Assembly (NCBI RefSeq): GCF_038002165.1
Contig: NZ_JBBOBR010000001.1
Coordinates: 3,348,001 to 3,412,000 of the forward strand
Reading direction: 5' to 3'
Source: Cytobacillus sp. FSL H8-0458
Lineage (GTDB): Bacteria; Bacillota; Bacilli; Bacillales; Cytobacillaceae
Length of the DNA stretch: 64,000 nucleotides
The notes beneath the pieces were generated by a model. The model saw only the letters and a list, made by a program, of their open reading frames with translations, had not been told where the DNA came from and ran no database searches. The position numbers and the translations under genes are program-made. This document shows positions 63,267-64,000 of this stretch, in pieces (position 1 is the first letter of the stretch; the number at the start of each line of letters is the position of its first letter).

Positions 63267-64000
63267 TCAGGTCTGAAAAAGCTCGCCCCTGATTGCTTTG
63301 ACATACCGTTCGGCTGACCGCTGCACAGCAAGGTCTGCCTCTTTTTCTACCACTCTGTGAAACGCATTGTAAATCCGGTCAAATGACAGCGGTTTGATTT
63401 TGCCGGCCATCCGTTCAACCGTTTCAGCAGGAAGCGGAATGAGGTTCGGGTAGCTGTACATGAAGCTGACCCAATCCCTGTCCGCAACAACCTGAATGAT
63501 GTCGCCGGTGAGCATGACGCCTTTGCCCCCATTCCCCTTTTCCCAATGAAGGACAGCACCGCCTTTAAAATGGCCGCCAAGGCGGTGTATGACCAGGCCA
63601 TCATTTAGCTTGAGACTTTCCCCGCTCCAGAAAATGATGTGATCACTTTCCCTCACCACCCACTCCCTGTCGTCTTCATGGATATAGATCGGCACATTGA
63701 ATGCTTCCGCCCATTCAACTTGTGCTTAATAATAGTGAGGATGGGACAGTGCGATCGCGCTAAGTCCTCCCAGTTCTTTTAGGGTTTCAATCGTATACTC
63801 ATCAAGGTAGGTAATGCAATCCCACATCAGATTAAAACCGTTATGCTGAACGAGATAGGCTGTCTGGCCGATCGCAAACTCAGGAGCTGTTTTCAAGCTG
63901 TAAAGATTGGATTCCTCCCGCTGTATTTCATTCGTATAATTTTGGCTTTCCGTCATTTCATGTAAAGTAGTCCATTCCTGGCCGCCGGGTCCAACATACT
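63267..64000 (-). pseudogene. MBL-fold metallo-hydrolase interrupted by an in-frame TAA (partial)
   Basis: Two ORFs on the minus strand are in the same frame and form one MBL-fold protein, separated by a single TAA at 63726-63728. The upstream part runs in from the right edge (YVGPGGQEWTTLHEMTESQN) to ALSHPHYY, and the downstream part continues AQVEWAEAFNVPIYIHEDD to the natural end. The metal region SHPHYY directly precedes the stop. A serine is a plausible original residue, and TCA to TAA is one substitution. The downstream part has no good ribosome site, so the product is probably truncated after the metal motif. Sequencing error is the main alternative. The true 5' end lies outside the window. 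Confidence 0.8.

Noticed and set aside
63267-63956. Frameshift in the MBL hydrolase
   Set aside because: The two ORFs are in the same frame with exactly one stop codon between them; it is a nonsense change, not a frameshift.

Overview
The window comes from a low-to-mid GC, endospore-forming member of the Bacillaceae. Supporting evidence: germinant-receptor genes at the left edge, a Tyr T-box, SigB- and SigD-type promoters, strong AGGAGG ribosome sites with many TTG/GTG starts, and close matches to B. subtilis families (YhfW, HemAT, YfmL, YfkN, LytST, YwbE, KatE, OpuD). It looks like ordinary chromosome: I see no rRNA, tRNA, prophage, insertion sequence or CRISPR array. Genus-level placement (Cytobacillus/Mesobacillus-like) is only a guess.

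Layout. 0-6 kb: partial GerAB-type germination permease with a small D-type accessory gene, a YhfW Rieske oxidoreductase, a 21-nt periodic intergenic array, an amidase with a 44-aa downstream gene, and the RNA helicase YfmL. 6-17.9 kb: secreted hydrolases (M6 protease, giant nucleotide phosphoesterase, subtilase) interleaved with the oxygen chemoreceptor HemAT, an orphan sporulation-type kinase and AdhB. 17.9-20.6 kb: phoX-tatA-tatC, a Tat translocase packaged with its likely substrate behind candidate PhoP boxes. 20.7-34 kb: AlsT-type symporter, MFS pump, CoA-disulfide reductase-like enzyme, a class II aldolase with an odd C-terminal helix, a second subtilase, mtnK-mtnA, an RsbR-like STAS protein, an NAT-like enzyme and 6-phosphogluconolactonase. 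34-39 kb: T-box-controlled tyrosyl-tRNA synthetase, methionine aminopeptidase, and a tightly packed operon (GNAT, 27-aa ORF, Nudix, nucleotidyltransferase, membrane protein). 39-43.5 kb: lytS-lytT-cstA plus a 50-aa membrane protein, probably a pyruvate-sensing and uptake unit. 43.5-51 kb: PanE-like reductase, second M6 protease, YwbE pair, second orphan kinase, exonuclease, CaCA antiporter. 51.3-53.3 kb: a two-subunit CuA/heme-copper enzyme whose catalytic helix lacks the cross-linking tyrosine of oxygen reductases, so it may be a nitric oxide reductase. 53.4-64 kb: GNAT, DinB, OpuD, AraC regulator, a second 21-nt periodic array, SigB-driven catalase KatE, third orphan kinase, phosphatase, signal peptidase I, DinB, and an MBL-fold hydrolase broken by an in-frame TAA.

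How the genes fit together: the secreted proteases and phosphatases (two M6, two S8, YfkN-like, PhoX) scavenge peptides and phosphate at the transition to stationary phase. Three KinB/KinD-like kinases without response regulators probably feed the sporulation phosphorelay. KatE and the RsbR paralogue belong to the general stress response. LytST-CstA, mtnKA plus aldolase, and the CuA enzyme handle overflow carbon, sulfur-containing nucleoside by-products and a terminal respiratory acceptor. The strongest candidates for something new are the CuA-linked oxidase lacking its tyrosine, the two 21-nt periodic arrays, the lytST-cstA-50-aa cassette and the aldolase with an encapsulation-peptide-like tail.
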